A stretch of DNA of 64,000 nucleotides from assembly GCA_012845835.1 (NCBI GenBank), contig JABAKD010000021.1, positions 14,910,935 through 14,974,934 on the forward strand, in the 5' to 3' direction. This document shows positions 8,788-20,650 of this stretch, piece by piece (position 1 is the stretch's first letter; every line of letters begins with the position of its first letter). The translations under genes and the position numbers were made by a program. The stretch comes from Undaria pinnatifida (lineage: Eukaryota; Sar; Phaeophyceae; Laminariales; Alariaceae). Below the pieces are notes generated by a model. It was not told the origin of the DNA. It made no database searches and saw only the letters and a list, made by a program, of their open reading frames with translations.

Positions 8788-11535
8788 AGATATCCTATAT
8801 CGATGAACTCAGCGCGAAATCGCGACCTGAGTGGTCACAGAGATGATTTGGAATAGGCGCTCCTTGCTCACGCCTTTCCGCGCTAGGGACGATGCGTCCG
8901 TCCCTTCAACGATGCTTGCCGCCACCGATCAAATCAGGTTGCTGCCTTCTTTACCGAGGCGCCCAAAGCTTTCCACCGCTAGGGTAGCGAGTTTGTAGCT
9001 GCGCTCGTCGAAGGACACCTGTCCCGGACGAGCGTAGTGATTGCGCTTGCGTGCCTCTGAAGTGGAAGCCGCTGATCCGTTTCGATCCGCGCTTCCTACC
9101 CGCATGTGGCCCCCTCTTGTAGGTCCGCATTCGTGACGTCGAGGAGTATCGACTTGTCGCGATACTCCGATGCCGTAGCATCTCCTAGTCCACCTGCCTC
9201 AATCACGATGTCCATTCGCAAACCCCTGTCTGCGTGGAACGGGGCTCCGCTTTCCACCTGGTGGCGGATGGACATGCTCTTAAAAAAGGTGCGGGAGAGC
9301 GCGTGCACAAAGGGTTGGTGCTGGTTCACTTGCGCGTCCGATCGGTGACACAATCGTGCATGCCGTGTATTAACCTCCGCTTCACCGCAGCATGGGCACC
9401 TCGCCGCCAGGAATTCCTCTATCCCCAGAAATCTCTTCTCCGCAGTCACGAACTCTGATGCAGGGATGGTTCTAGCTGAGTCTACAGGCCTCGCCCGTAG
9501 GAAGGCGGTAGCCCCTGATCCCGATTGATTCCGTTGACGGGCCTTGGCCAAGTCTCGCGTCTCCTTCTCGCCTTGAGACTCGTCTGTGTCTCGCTGGGGC
9601 CTCGTCTCGGGGAGCTGGTCCAGCGAAGAGACGTACCTCTCATAACGTACTCGGTTTACCAGTTTACCCAGTCTATGCTGCGCTTTGCTGGAGCTGATAG
9701 TTTCGGCGTCGTGTGCAGGCAACACGCCAGCGACTGATTGCCCTGAGGCACCTTGCTCTCCTTCTCTAAAAGCTCTGTCCCGCCAGCTTTCCGGCACGAT
9801 ATTCGCCATGGCCTCCTCTGAAACCCCATGCACATCGCGCAGGTCCCTGACGCTGTTCCAGATGCGCCGCACGAGGTCAGAATCGGGCAGCTCCCTCCGG
9901 ACTTTGTTCCTTATTGCGCCGGGCAGATCAGCAACCACCTCTGGCACCGTCGCCACCAAGCTCCCAACGGATGATGCTGACATCCTCCGGGCTTCAGCCG
10001 ATGACAGCCCAAACCCTCCGGCCCCCGTGGACAGGCTCGCCTGCGCCTGTTGATGGGGTTGCAGGGTCAACATATTTGTCGGGCACCCGTCCGCGAAGAA
10101 CGATGATTCTTCTGCTGCCCCCGGGAGATCGAGCAGTTTCTCCAGCATCCACGAGGCGTTGCCATCTGCTTTTTTGCGTGCAGCCAGCGATAGTTCTGGG
10201 TCCATCACGCGCTCAAGGTAGGAAGTCCGTTGAACCATAGAGCCGGTGGCAATCAGGTTGGCTGATTGCTTGTCCGGCATGCGCGACAACATCTGCGCGA
10301 GTTGCTCCGCTCCCCCGTTTCGGACTATCTCCATTGCGCTCTCCCTCGCGTACTCATCTGTGCCGATGGGCACCCCCACCACCTTAACCCCACCACGTTC
10401 GGCGATGCTGACGCCAATGCCTTCAAGAAGGGCGATTTGTTCCGGCGTAGGTACGTGCCAATTCGGGGGCAGGGCAACCGTTTTGCTCAGGTTGATAGCA
10501 ATTCCGATGTTGGACAGCTCACGCTGGAGGAAGGGTACCACTTCCACAGTACCTGGTGTGACTTCCATCATTACGATGCTAATATCATCTAGGTAGGCGA
10601 ATGCCCCTACGCCTCTTGGCTCGAACTCCGCCCGTGTCCGCTTCAGCACCGGCAGGAGCGGCATGCAGAACAACGCCAGCCCCATGCCATCCCCTCGTTG
10701 CACCCCGCTGGAGCAGTCGACCTTCCGCCTTTCTCCCGATTCCATCTCAAAGAACACGGGCGCAGACATCTCGCCGTAACATTTTGCCACGAACGGTGTA
10801 AGCGCCGGCACGCAAGTGACTGCCTCCGCTACCATAGCAGTCCGCTTCACTGTGTTAAATGCGTTGGAGCAATCGGTGAGGATCATCCAGTTTTTTTCCT
10901 CGTGATGTACTCTTGCGCGTAGCGCTACCTGTTCCACCCCCCCTCGTACTCCGACTCCAAACTGTCTCGCTTCGCGGTTGGCTTCCTCCAGCCGTGATCG
11001 CCACTGCCGCATGGTTCCGGCCGCAATAAGCCGCCTACACGTCATCCCCACGCACACGGGGCGGCATTTTTCACCCAGGGCAGTGAGGTTGGATTGCAAG
11101 AAGAGCTGCCAGAATTCAGGTAGAAAGGCGTTAGGATCATTAATATTCTTCTCCAGAAGGCTTCAATGCCAGCTCCAAAATTTTCGCGCCCAAAACCAGT
11201 CCTGATTATTGACTGCAAGTGCGAGAAGCGCAGACCGTCGCTTCCCGCGCCTGATAAGGCGTTGCGAGAATTGGTTACCTTGAGGGTCACCTGTGGGTCA
11301 AACTCTTCCTCCGGGCGCCAGTTGGGAACATTCTCTTCCTCCTGGTCGGCGGAACTTGCACCACCGCTGCTGCTGCAGCTTCGGAGACGCAGGCCTGGTA
11401 CTCCTCCGCGAATTTGGATTTTACGCGCTCCCACGTTTCCTTGTTCCCCGGCACGCGCGGTTCCGCGAGAAGGCGACGTGCTGCCACAGTCACCCCCCCT
11501 CGATGGCGGCATGCTGATGATGCCCTCTTTAACAT
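8788..11535 (-). pseudogene. Reverse transcriptase-REL endonuclease polyprotein, frame-disrupted
   Basis: The longest intact frame is 11099-9096 (667 codons). RT motif A is LTDCSNAFNT with Asp76; motif B is SSGVQRGDGMG at about 130-140, where the usual QG pair is interrupted by Arg; motif C is FAYLDD at 167-172 (catalytic pair at 10589-10584). Near the C terminus CPCCGEAEVNTRHARLC (568-584) is a zinc-knuckle, followed by GLRMDIVIE (626-634) and SILLDVTNAD (about 650-659), the paired acidic motifs expected of a restriction-like endonuclease. The N-terminal RT portion is in other frames: VTVAARRLLAEPRVPG (about 11490-11445), NWRPEEEFDPQVTLKV (about 11325) and SGAGSDGLRFSHLQSI. The C-terminal tail continues after 9096 in another frame (SYKLATLAVESFGRLGKEGS near 8990, then a stop). 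At least three frameshifts make it non-functional. Confidence 0.85.
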
Positions 11536-11960
11536 ATCATCGTACGTCTCTTCGCGGGCTTAGCCGATTTGCCTCGTCGATGTTCGACGGGTACTCTCCA
11601 TGAACCACGGGTGCAAAAGGGTGAGGTCACCGCATTCGGCAGAGGCAAACCTCTCACGCTGTTTCATTCGGCCATCCTGCGAGTGTCGTAGAGCTGGGAG
11701 GATGTACCACAACTTGATTGACCTCAGGAGTGATTGTGGCGTCTCTGGTTGTGTGGATTGGCTCGCCTCTCCCTAGGCGTGATTGAGGAGGCCAGGCACA
11801 TGGGTGATAAGCTTGGCGTGGGCAGTAGCCAGCCTAGGCTGCACTTTGACAACAGTGACGAAGCGTTGTTGGAGGTCGTAAGGGGGACAACATCGAGCGG
11901 TCCTGCAATTCCCAATGTGTTTTGTTCCCGGGGATAGCAGAGGTCATCCCGGCGTTCTTA

Positions 11961-12509
11961 CTAGCCATCGTCAGGTCTCCCCCCGAGTCCCGCTGCCGTC
12001 ACGCGTAGTCCAGGGTCGGCCTGAACTGCCGCTTCTATCGCTTCCCGTCTTCCATTGCGGACTGTGCATCCCCTTGCTCCGCAGAGAAGCGGCGCCTGCG
12101 CCCGGCCTCGTCTGACCGCATTCTCCAAGAACCACGCATGCATTGCATGTTGACTTCCACAGGGCAACCCCACCACTCGGTGTCCCCAAGCAATCGTTGC
12201 TCTACAGTCCCCACAGCTAATACCGTTGTGGTCGTCTGCAATGAAAGCGCGAAGTTGCGTTACGCTCCCCGGTGCTGGCCCTCCTCCCTCTCCGTCCCCG
12301 CCTTCCCTCTCTCCACCGCCAACCCTTCCTTCGGCAGAGGCCGAGGGAACCTCGCGACTTCCATGTCGAGGGATTCGCCCCCCGTTCGTGGTGCCTCCTC
12401 TCCCAGTTCTCGTCGCTCGTGTTCCTCTTCCGGATCCGCGCGGTCGACCTCGTCTGCCTCTTGTGCTTCTCCCACCCTCTACTGCACCAGTGGACATAGA
12501 CGCAGTCAC
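11961..12509 (-). CDS. RING-like Cys/His-rich open frame
   Basis: A 182-codon frame. The first 85 residues are Arg/Gly-rich low complexity. Then Cys99-x2-Cys102, Cys117, His121, His124, Cys143 and Cys148 (within ISCGDCRATIAWGH, LPCGSQHAMHAW and LLCGARGC) give a spacing like the first half of a RING-H2 finger, but the cysteine expected two residues after the second histidine is Phe. It sits upstream of the RT on the same strand and may be the nucleic-acid-binding N-terminal part of the retrotransposon polyprotein. Linking it to ubiquitin ligation would be unsafe. Confidence 0.45.
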   Translation of the reverse strand: MTASMSTGAVEGGRSTRGRRGRPRGSGRGTRATRTGRGGTTNGGRIPRHGSREVPSASAEGRVGGGEREGGDGEGGGPAPGSVTQLRAFIADDHNGISCGDCRATIAWGHRVVGLPCGSQHAMHAWFLENAVRRGRAQAPLLCGARGCTVRNGRREAIEAAVQADPGLRVTAAGLGGRPDDG

Positions 12510-12519
12510 TCTCGATGTT

Positions 12520-13005
12520 GCTGGGGTGACGCTGGGCTGTGTTGGGGGCGCGCGCGAGTGTCCCGACGCCGTCGCCTCCCTGTTATCGGCAGTTCGGGAG
12601 TTTCCCGTGGCAACAGATACAGCACCTCCTGGCTCCGTCTGCTTTCTCCCCCCGGGTCACCTTCTGACGCTAGAGTTGCACCTTCCGGTGGTGTCACGCC
12701 CGCTGCTAAAGGGTCGCTCTCCCGTGCCGGGCCTGTTCCTTCCGCCGTGACCCTCACCGTGGCTGGGGTGGCGCTGGGCTGACTCAGAGGGGGGGGGGGG
12801 GGTGTCCCGCCACCGTGACATCCCCGTGTTCGGCCATGAGGGTGTTTTCCACGGCTACATAAGCGGCGCCTCCTGGCTCCGCCTGCCCCCTTACCCGCGA
12901 GTCACCTTCAGACGCCGGGGCTGCTGCTCCCGGTTGTGTTACTTCCGCTGCTAACGAGTCACTCTCCAGCGACGGGTCTGTTCCTTCCGGTGTTACCCCC
13001 GCTGC
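12520..13005 (-). repeat. Imperfect tandem repeat, two ~240-bp units
   Basis: Plus-strand 12520-12760 and 12761-13000 align along their length: GGGGTGRCGCTGGGCTG, GTGTCCCG, CACCTCCTGGCTCCGTCTGC versus CGCCTCCTGGCTCCGCCTGC, GGTCACCTTC, GGTCTGTTCCTTCCG. On the minus strand both encode acidic, Pro/Glu/Ser-rich linkers (VTPEGTDPSLESDSLA in one). This is probably a disordered linker of the retroelement protein expanded by duplication. Confidence 0.7.
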
Positions 13006-13135
13006 CGTCGGGGAAGGAGGCAGCTCGTTCCCTGCCTCAAACCCGTTTTGGGACCCGAGGGTCCACGCTGCCGTCGGGAACGGAGGAAGCGCCTCCTCCT
13101 CTTCTAGCGCAATTCGGACCCCGAGGGTCTACCTC
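13006..13135 (-). repeat. Short tandem repeat, two ~64-bp units
   Basis: CTGCCGTCGGG..GGAGG..CC..GGACCCGAGGGTC appears twice (about 13007-13064 and 13068-13127). Same linker region of the retroelement. Confidence 0.6.
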
Positions 13136-13440
13136 GTTAGGCGGTCCTCCCACGTTGAGTCGAGGCCCGCCAAAAACTCTTGGGCATGAGGTAGGATGTA
13201 AATCCTTCGATTCGGGAGTCGGAGTACAGTATCCTGCGGGCGGATGCCGTACGCTGCGAATATCTCACGGTAGTGACCGGCTGCCGCTTTCCATTCCCTC
13301 GGTCGGGGGAAGTGAAGGTAGACGCCTTGGGGCAGGCCAAGAGCATCGATGAACAGGAAGCACAACAGGAACGAGGAGGCTGGGCTACTCCCAAGGGTCC
13401 TCACCATCTCCTCAAAAGTATCGTGGGAACCTTTATTCAT
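13129..13440 (-). CDS. Open frame upstream of the retroelement, unknown
   Basis: 103 codons starting with ATG at 13440. It contains SSFLLCFLFIDALGLPQGVY, HFPRPREWKAAAGHYREIF and DTVLRLPNRRIYILPHAQEF, and ends TWEDRLTR before entering the repeat-built linker. The composition is that of a folded domain. It may be the N-terminal domain of the retrotransposon or of its ORF1. I do not recognise the family. Confidence 0.4.
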   Translation of the reverse strand: MNKGSHDTFEEMVRTLGSSPASSFLLCFLFIDALGLPQGVYLHFPRPREWKAAAGHYREIFAAYGIRPQDTVLRLPNRRIYILPHAQEFLAGLDSTWEDRLTR

Positions 13441-13737
13441 TAGACTATTGTATTTTTATTTTCTTCTGTCTGGCTGATAGAAATAATAATTCATGTTTCA
13501 TGTCATGGAAGGCAAATGAGCTTGCAAAGATGAGTATCGACCCTAAATTCGTCGAAACCACAGCTAGCTGACGTCGTTAGAATGAAAAAATGGAAGGTTG
13601 TTAGGTCCGAATAAAAATGCAAAATGCTCTCGCGTTTTTGGTGTTGTGTTTGGCCGCGTGCCAACTGGATGACTTTTGATGGAACTGTTTCGCCCCATCC
13701 CCCCTTGTAGTCCATCCACAGCTGCCAGACGACAGTA
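13441..13737. other. Spacer with retroposon C core
   Basis: About 13521-13580 is a divergent minus-orientation copy of the retroposon C 3' core (GCTTGCAAAGATGAGTATCG, then TTCGTCGAAACCACAGCTAG). The rest shows no gene. Confidence 0.5.
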
Positions 13738-13859
13738 GTATAGTAGCAGTAGTAGTAGTAGTAGTAGTATAGTAGTAGTAGTAGTAGCAGTAGTAGCAGT
13801 AGCAGTAGCAGTAACAGTAGTAGCAGTAGCAGTAGCAGTAGCAGTAGGAGTAGCAGTAG

Positions 13860-13913
<54 letters not shown>

Positions 13914-14012
13914 CAGCAGCAGCAGCAGCAGGAGTAGTAGTAGTAGCAGTAGTAGTAGTAGTAGTAGCAGCAGTAGTAGAGTAGTAGTAGTAGTAGTAGT
14001 AGTAGTAGCAGC

Positions 14013-14094
<82 letters not shown>

Positions 14095-14096
14095 TA
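13738..14096. repeat. (TAG)n microsatellite, ~360 bp
   Basis: Nearly uninterrupted GTA/TAG triplets with AGC and AGG variants clustered at 13790-13860 and 13910-13975, and cleaner repeats at each end. All frames read as monotonous Thr, Leu or Tyr tracts and are not genes. Confidence 0.97.
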
Positions 14097-14499
14097 GACT
14101 TCGACATGATAGGTCAATCAATGCCCGTCGCGCGTTTCTACCAGTCCTTCCTCGCGGTGTTGCGCACGAATTGCAGATATATTTATATACCAGGTATTTT
14201 TTAATGTTTTCAAATACGTCATCAGCTCCGGGTTCGATCACTTTATAAATTTACGGTCGCGTTATTCATCTTCGCATGCTACGTGATACTCCGGCCGCGC
14301 ATTTTCACAGATAGATGCAGTACTCTGTGAAGACATATGACTCCTCTGGATTTTGCCACGGTGAACACGATAAAATTACCAAATCCCGGGAAAGTCAGAT
14401 GCTGTGGGTATCTTATGGGACTCCCTTTCTTATGAGAGGGCCAGTAGGTAGAGCATCCCCCATCCCCACCCCACGCGCCCTCGAGGTAAGCAAAAAAAA
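14097..14499. other. No recognisable gene
   Basis: 14265-14312 carries part of the retroposon C core (TGATACTCCGGCCGCGCATT). No further feature is supported. Confidence 0.4.
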
Positions 14500-15505
14500 G
14501 TCTCCCACGGTGTTGACACGGCATACCCACATTATGGGCATGCCCAAATTACCCCACCTTCACCTAAACCGAAGGTCGCAGCTGCGCGGCAGCAGCACGA
14601 AGGCCCGGCCGGAAACAACGCCCCCCCAACCGTCTCCCCTCGCTATCATGAGGCAAGCATAAAAAAGAAGCTGTTGGCACAGCATGCTCATACAGATGTC
14701 GCCCGCTAGTTTGAACCGTCAATTTGGTGTCGAGACTTGACCTCTTGCTTCGTCGTCACCATCGAGCGCCTGCTATCCTTGGAATTATACGCGACACCCG
14801 GCCCTGAACACCGCTTCTTCGGTCAAACTTCCTGTTATGGAAAGAAATTGAACGTGCCTCGTTTTTTGAATTTGTTAACCCCTTCACTAATAGAATCGTC
14901 AATAAAAAACCCATTCGAGAGTAGTTTGCCCCCAAAATCGAGGATGCAGTACTAAAAGGGAGCGCCTTCCATATTCCATATTGCCCCGGCTTCACCGCGA
15001 CCGAACGTCGCAGCTGCACGGTAGCTTCACGCTCGCTTGGCCTGAAACCACGATCGTCCTGTCCGCGAGCGACGCCGTTGTGGAGCACCGGACCGGAACC
15101 CCCGACCCCCCCGCATCGCTCCTTTTCCCCCTCCCCCCTCTTTATCGCCGACCCCTCGCGGCGCTTCGCGCTTGCTGCACGCGATGTCTGTCTGGTCCGT
15201 GAAAACCCGACGTGCTCCGTGCAGGCATTATAGGGATGAGAGGGTCACACCACTATGGTCATACGACCACGGCTATGCATGAAACAAATACACACACCCC
15301 TGCACCGGCTCACGAAATAAACATGGAGAAAAAAAATCCCCTTCCCACAGTGCTAACACGGCGTGCCCATACAAAATCACCCCGTTATCACCACGACCGC
15401 ACGTCGCAGCTGCGTGGTAGCAGAACCTTGGCGCTGCCAGAAACGGCGACTGTTCCATCTGCGAGCGACGCTGTTGTGGAGCACCGGACCAGAACTTCAC
15501 GCCCC
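14500..15505 (+). repeat. Dispersed repeat I, three copies in direct orientation
   Basis: Copies at about 14510-14640, 14975-15105 and 15345-15500 share a GTCGCAGCTGC motif, a C..GAAAC motif and, in the last two, GCGAGCGACGC followed by GTTGTGGAGCACCGGACC. The last two translate in the same plus-strand sense to RTSQLHGSFTLAWPET and RTSQLRGSRTLALPET, both followed by SASDAVVEHRT. Frame conservation suggests descent from a coding repeat, now within non-coding DNA. Confidence 0.55.
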
Positions 15506-15594
15506 GACGACGTAACTCGTGCTTTTTCCACTTCGACTCGTGCGTCGACCCTCTCTCCGACGAGGACCGGCCGCTCGAACCTGAAGTTGTGGAT

Positions 15595-17715
15595 ACGGTT
15601 AATAGCGTGAGCGTTGAGTTGGCGGTAATATTAACACCGAATTAGCGTTAACCTCTTTAGAACTGCACGCACGTTTTTCGGGAAAAAAAAATGGATTTAG
15701 TGGGGGGTTGTTTACGCAGGAAAAAAAGGGGTAACGTTGGATTAGCTTTGCCGTTGAAGTGAAATGTGTATGTTGAAGTCAGCGTTGACGTGAGCGTTGA
15801 AGTCAATGTTGAAGTTATAACGTAGCAGTTCATATTCATGTTCAAGTAGAGTTGAAGCTAAAGCACACGTTTAACACTAACATTGAGATAGACGTCACGT
15901 TGGAGTTGTGGGGACCTATGGTCGACGTTTTCTCCGACCATGACTGGTCACTCGAACCTGAGTAAAACGACAACGCGAATAGCGCTAATGTTGGGGCTAT
16001 AATGTTTACGTTAGATGTCACGTCGGACTTAAAGCGTTATCAAAGCGTTGATATAGCGTTAGCGAACACGTTGAGAGTTTACGTTGAAGTTAGCCTTAAC
16101 GTTAAGGCTGATTTCCTTGTCGACGGTAGAGCGTTGAATTTAATGTTTAGGTTGAATTCCAAGTTGTTGAAGTGATCGTGTTTTTCACTTCGACTCAATT
16201 AATAGCGTCGACCTTCTCTCCTACCAAGAACGGCCGCTCGAACCTGAGGTTAACGATGGTTAACGTTGACGGTGGCTCGTGCAGAAGACAGTGGTGACGA
16301 CGGCGACGGTGACTTCAGAAAGAAAATGTGGTGTTCCGTATCACGTGTTGAGCGTGGACCACACGTTATCGCAGCAATCGCTGCCAACATCCACTCGACC
16401 CATAGTCCTAAGGCGCAGGGATTTATAGCTTGTCGTCCCGTGTCCCCGGTCCTAAAACGTCTTCAAATGGCATGTTCCAGCCAAATTTCAAGTTTAAAAG
16501 GCCTTGTGATCAAGAGGTTTAGCTCATCCTTTTACTATGCACAGGTTATCGTAATTCCAAGCTGTTTGTCTCTAAAAAGGGGAATGCAGCTCGAAAAGGG
16601 TTAGAACTACACTACGAGCGTTAAGAATAACGTTGATTTAGCAGTAGCGTTAACGCTGAAGTTAACTGCATACGTTGGAGCTATTAATAGCGTTAACGTC
16701 GACGTCGAAATTAGTGCTACATTTACAACGTTGAACGCTACGGTTACGTTGAATTAATATACCTGGTATTAATGTAGAGTAAACGATGAAGATAAAGCTC
16801 ATGTTAACGTTGAGTTAGGACTAACGTTGAAGTTAATCCGACCCCAGCGTCGACTCTCTCTGCGACCGGAACCTATTCGAACCTGAGGTTGACGATAGCG
16901 GTAAACGCCCCAAGCGCTAACGTTGACGGTGCAAGACTAACGTCGAAGTTAGCGTCAACGCTAACGTTCAAGTCAGTGTTGAATTGAGGGTGTAACGTTG
17001 AAGTTGGCTGTTAGCGCTCAAGTTCATGTTACCTTTGAACTTAGGGTTAACCTTCAAGTTAACATGTTAGCTAGGACTGTGAGTTGGCTGACTATATCTC
17101 GTCGACTAGCTATTGGTTGACTAGGCACTACAGCTGGTTGGATGCGGAAATGTGCAGAGTTTTGCGTCGTTGCATCTGGCTGGCGCATTTGTGGCTCGGC
17201 GTGCGGTGTTTACTCAGGAATACTACTAACTAATGCCTGGTAGTTGGACTTAACTAAGCAACCCGACTACTAACTACTCGTGTAGTTCAGGAAACGCAAA
17301 GCGCTAGTGTTTGCGGTGATGTTAGCGCTGAAGTTAGCGTTAAGGTCCATGTTGAAGTCTTGGTGTTTACGTTGAAGTTTGTAATAACGTTGAAGTTAGA
17401 GTTAACGTTGAAGTTCGTGCTAACGTTGAAGTTAAGAAAACGTTGAAATCAGCGTGATAGCATAATCGCTAATTTTTCATATTCAACGTTACCGTTAACG
17501 TTGAAAATAGCGCTACCGCTGACATTCAATTTTAGCGTTAACATTAACGTTGACGTCAGGGTCAACGTTGAAGAAGTTAGTATAAAGTATTATGTTAGCA
17601 ATGACGTTAACGATGAAATTAGCGTCAGTATTAACGTTAACAGTTGATGTCAACGTCAAAGTGGGATATAGAGTAAACATTGAAGTTAGCATTATCAATA
17701 TATATGAGCTATCCC
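15595..17715 (+). repeat. Degenerate AACGTTGAAGTT-type array, 2.1 kb
   Basis: The motif GTTAACGTTGAAGTTAGCG and shortened forms (GCGTTAACGTTGA, AACGTTGAAGTT) recur dozens of times from 15595 to 17715 with substitutions and gaps. A less repetitive island (about 16270-16620, a 112-codon plus-strand frame of unknown nature) and another at 17080-17290 interrupt it. The core AACGTT is palindromic. It looks like an old, diverged minisatellite. Confidence 0.85.
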
Positions 17716-19848
17716 ACGCTATTAAAAGGGGTACAGCAGAATTTTCTGAACCCCTAACATGAGGATCTCAATATCCCACCCGACACACGACTCCGAAGAC
17801 ATTCGTTTGCACAACTCGACCAACATTTCCGCGCGCTACTCCAAAAACAAAGACACTCGTAAAGTTATCATGCTCACCGATAGTTCCACTCTTGAGGAGC
17901 TCAACCGTAACATCATCAACACCATCAACGCCATCAACATTATCAGAAACGTTCGACCGAAAAAGTGCAACCCCTACCGCTGGATAAATCATACTAAAAA
18001 CGACATAAAACGAGTACGAGTATGCTGCAGGGTCTTCCTTGCCATGCCAGGGGCGAGAGGGTAGTCAAATAGGTAAGCCTTTACCCCACCGTTGGCTAAA
18101 ACTACTCAACCAAGATGTCATACTAAAAACACACAGCAATATAAAAAACATACCCACGCCCAACTAAAGGGACAGAAAAATTGTACTGTATTGTTTACAG
18201 TATCAGGGATCGCTGTCCGTGTCCCCAAAGTAGCGTAGTAGCAGAATCTGGCGCTGGAGCTGATACACGCTCAAGGGGGTGCTGATGCACTTAGTAGTAG
18301 ATAAAATAAGAAAATTGTATAATAAACCATGGCGCCAAGAAAGGCCAAGAACGGCAGTATTAATAGACGTATTTGAGTCTAGGGGGGTGCTTGGAGGAGT
18401 AACCAGCGTGCTGTCGTCCGGTGCCACAAAATCTACACCTACTGGGCTGCCGTCTTGTGCAACAAAGTGTAGAATGCGCTCCGATCACGAACAAGTCTAT
18501 CTCGCCGCATGTCTTCCAGACGTATATTCGAGAAAGTCTCCTCCAAGCTGAAACAGTCAAAAACCTATTGTCTTGTTCCACCGCGTGTTACCCTGGTGTG
18601 CGTGTGTACACCCAAAGGCCATAAGGCATATCCCTAACACATCGGCTCTGGTGTTGCCTCTACCACTGCTAGCCGCGACTTCTCGTACTGAACGTTTACT
18701 ACGTACAGGCTACCCAGGCTACATTTAACAACTCCCCTCAACGGAAAGGGAAGAAAACAAAAATACCGATCATGGCTACCAGGTATTAATAGTACACGAG
18801 AAAGCCAACGAGTCCTTGACGGAAGTGATCGAAACTTGGCTAAAACGCTGATTATGGCTAGCGATCACCAGCACTGTCAATACAGAGTCACGAAAACAAT
18901 GACCATGTAATGGCTCGTGCCGATCACGAGGGCTTCTGGCAAACACGCATATCCACAGACCACTTGTTTGCTCCTTGGTCGGTTCTGCTGCGTATCCTAT
19001 ACCCATGCAACCTGTTGCTTTCGTTTCAGAGTCAGACGCGTGGTCAGACGCGTGGTACCAGCAGTACGATAGAGGTAGCACTCTTTGGCCTAAACGTTTT
19101 CTGAATGACTGGAGTCCTTAACCCCAAATCGTCGGAATTTCGTTCTTGTTTTGCAACATGTTTCGCTGTATACCTACTGTAGGCCATGGGATAAGTTCAT
19201 CGGGGAGAACTTTCAACTTTCTCCAAATCAGTTTTTGGGTGAGATGAGGTATTTGATAGAGTAGTCTATCAAGTGAGGTTATGAGCCTCAGAAGGCAAGT
19301 GGTAAGTGTGCGCACGTCTGCCGCAGCATGCGTGCTTCACTCGATGTTGTCTTGCTGAACCATCGAGCACAAATCTTGGAAAAAAGCAGCGAAAACGTCG
19401 CGCTAAGATCCTCTCCGTGCTCTTGCCAGAGAGCCCCTCTCGGTGTTTCGATATTATTATTCACTGTAACCGCGCAAGTGCCGGAGAGACCCTCCCAATG
19501 TTCTATACTGCGGCCGTAGTGATCTCGCACGACTCCTCCAACCGTACGTAGTCTGAGAGGTCGAGATAGTGTTCAGACGCCTCGCTGTTCACAAGCAGCT
19601 TGGCAAAAGCTTTAGTGCTGCTTTAACTACCGTTGCCCTCTTACTCCTCAGTCATGGCCATTGGGGCCGTCGATTCGCCGCCTCCCCTAAAAGCTCCGAA
19701 ACGTCCAAGCGTTTCCGATTCGCTGAGATCCTTTTCGCGTCCCTCGGTCTGTCTCTCGTGGGGTGCCAATCGGTTGCGGCGCGTGCCACGAACGAGGATC
19801 TCCCCATGTAGCCTCCTGTTGCCTTCGATATAGCTGCCACCGTTGTAT
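17716..19848. other. No recognisable gene
   Basis: Several 60-100-codon frames exist on both strands, none with an identifiable domain or linked splice sites. Minus-strand frames at 18203-18427, 19288-19530 and 19652-19852 have fairly protein-like composition and could be remnants of the degenerate element continuing at 19849-20650, but I cannot support that. Confidence 0.3.
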
Positions 19849-20650
19849 TCACTGGTGACTAGGACTAAGGATGGCTGTAAATGTTGGCGAATTTGACACT
19901 GCCAGTGTTGTCGCTATTCTGCGTGAAGCAATATTTTGGTCGCCGCAGCTGGTGGTGTTGAGGAGGACCCGCGATTTGGCCCCACCGCCGCGTCGACGGC
20001 CAGCTTTATCGCCGCCGCGACCCCCTCTTCCACTGATGTTGCCTCCACCGCCGCTGTTCTTCTTCCGGTGCGGTCTCCCTCCGTTACGCCCGCGTTTCTT
20101 CCTGCCGTTGTTCTGAAGTCGCTCATGTAGAGACCGTACCCACTGCAGTTGAGGCACTGTACCTCGCTGGCGCTGGAATCACCTTGCGCACGCATGGCAA
20201 CACTGCGGTCCATGAGTGATATTCCGCACTGCGAGGAGCGAGGCAAATAGTCCGCATACCTGGCAGATATTTCGCAGCACGAGGGGTGAGTCACTGTCCA
20301 CGTAGATGTTTCGCAGTGTCCGCCCGACGTCCCCCAGCTCAAACGTGGGCGGGGTGTAGCCGTTGTGCACGTGCTCGTACTCATCCAGGAGGCCTCTCGG
20401 GACCACGTCCGCGGGGTGCAGGACCGTATTTGCCTCTCCATGTTCGGGGAGTCGGCCCCGTGCGCCATCCATCGCGTGCAGCAAGATGTTGGGATCCTGT
20501 CCGGGCTGCAGCATCGAGTTGGTGATCATCGTGGCTGGCGTGGGTAGAAAAGTTGCAACGGAATCTCCAATGTCGGTCGCGTGGCGAGCTACGAACTTCT
20601 CCATAACCGTGAGCAGCGTCACTAGCGCTGGTAGAAAAGTACAGCCCAAC
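19849..20650 (-). pseudogene. Degenerate coding region with Cys-rich segment
   Basis: Two minus-strand frames overlap across a frame change near 20180. Read together they give a segment with MDGARGRLPEHGEANTVLH, FELGDVGRTLRNIYVDSDSP, then NICQVCGLF (C-x2-C), GPQCCHACA (CC-x2-C) and VQCLNCSGYGLY (C-x2-C), followed by a Gly/Arg-rich tail. Paired cysteines suggest a former zinc-binding domain, which is inference. The 5' part carries the same sequence that is amplified in the palindromic array to its right, so this may be the source gene or element of that array. Confidence 0.35.

Larger units (their letters stand above)
8700..13440 (-). mobile_element. Decayed non-LTR retrotransposon with REL endonuclease
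   Basis: A minus-strand element of up to about 4.7 kb. In order it contains an N-terminal open frame (13440-13129), a proline/glutamate-rich linker built of imperfect tandem repeats (13130-12510), a cysteine/histidine-rich RING-like segment (12509-11961), a frame-disrupted linker (11960-11540), a reverse transcriptase (11535 to about 9900), a Cys/His knuckle and a restriction-like endonuclease (about 9400-9100), and a C-terminal tail to about 8780. No LTRs are visible. The REL domain downstream of RT is the hallmark of early-branching non-LTR clades (R2, CRE, NeSL types). Several frameshifts and stops show this copy is dead. Whether the upstream open frames belong to the element is inferred from strand and adjacency. 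Confidence 0.75.

Noticed and set aside
13006..13440. Envelope or retroviral gag for the retroelement
   Set aside because: There are no LTRs, protease or RNase H, and the RT is of non-LTR type with a REL domain.
13503..14241. Long minus-strand open frames of 168-225 codons
   Set aside because: They are readings of the TAG triplet microsatellite (Thr, Leu or Tyr runs).
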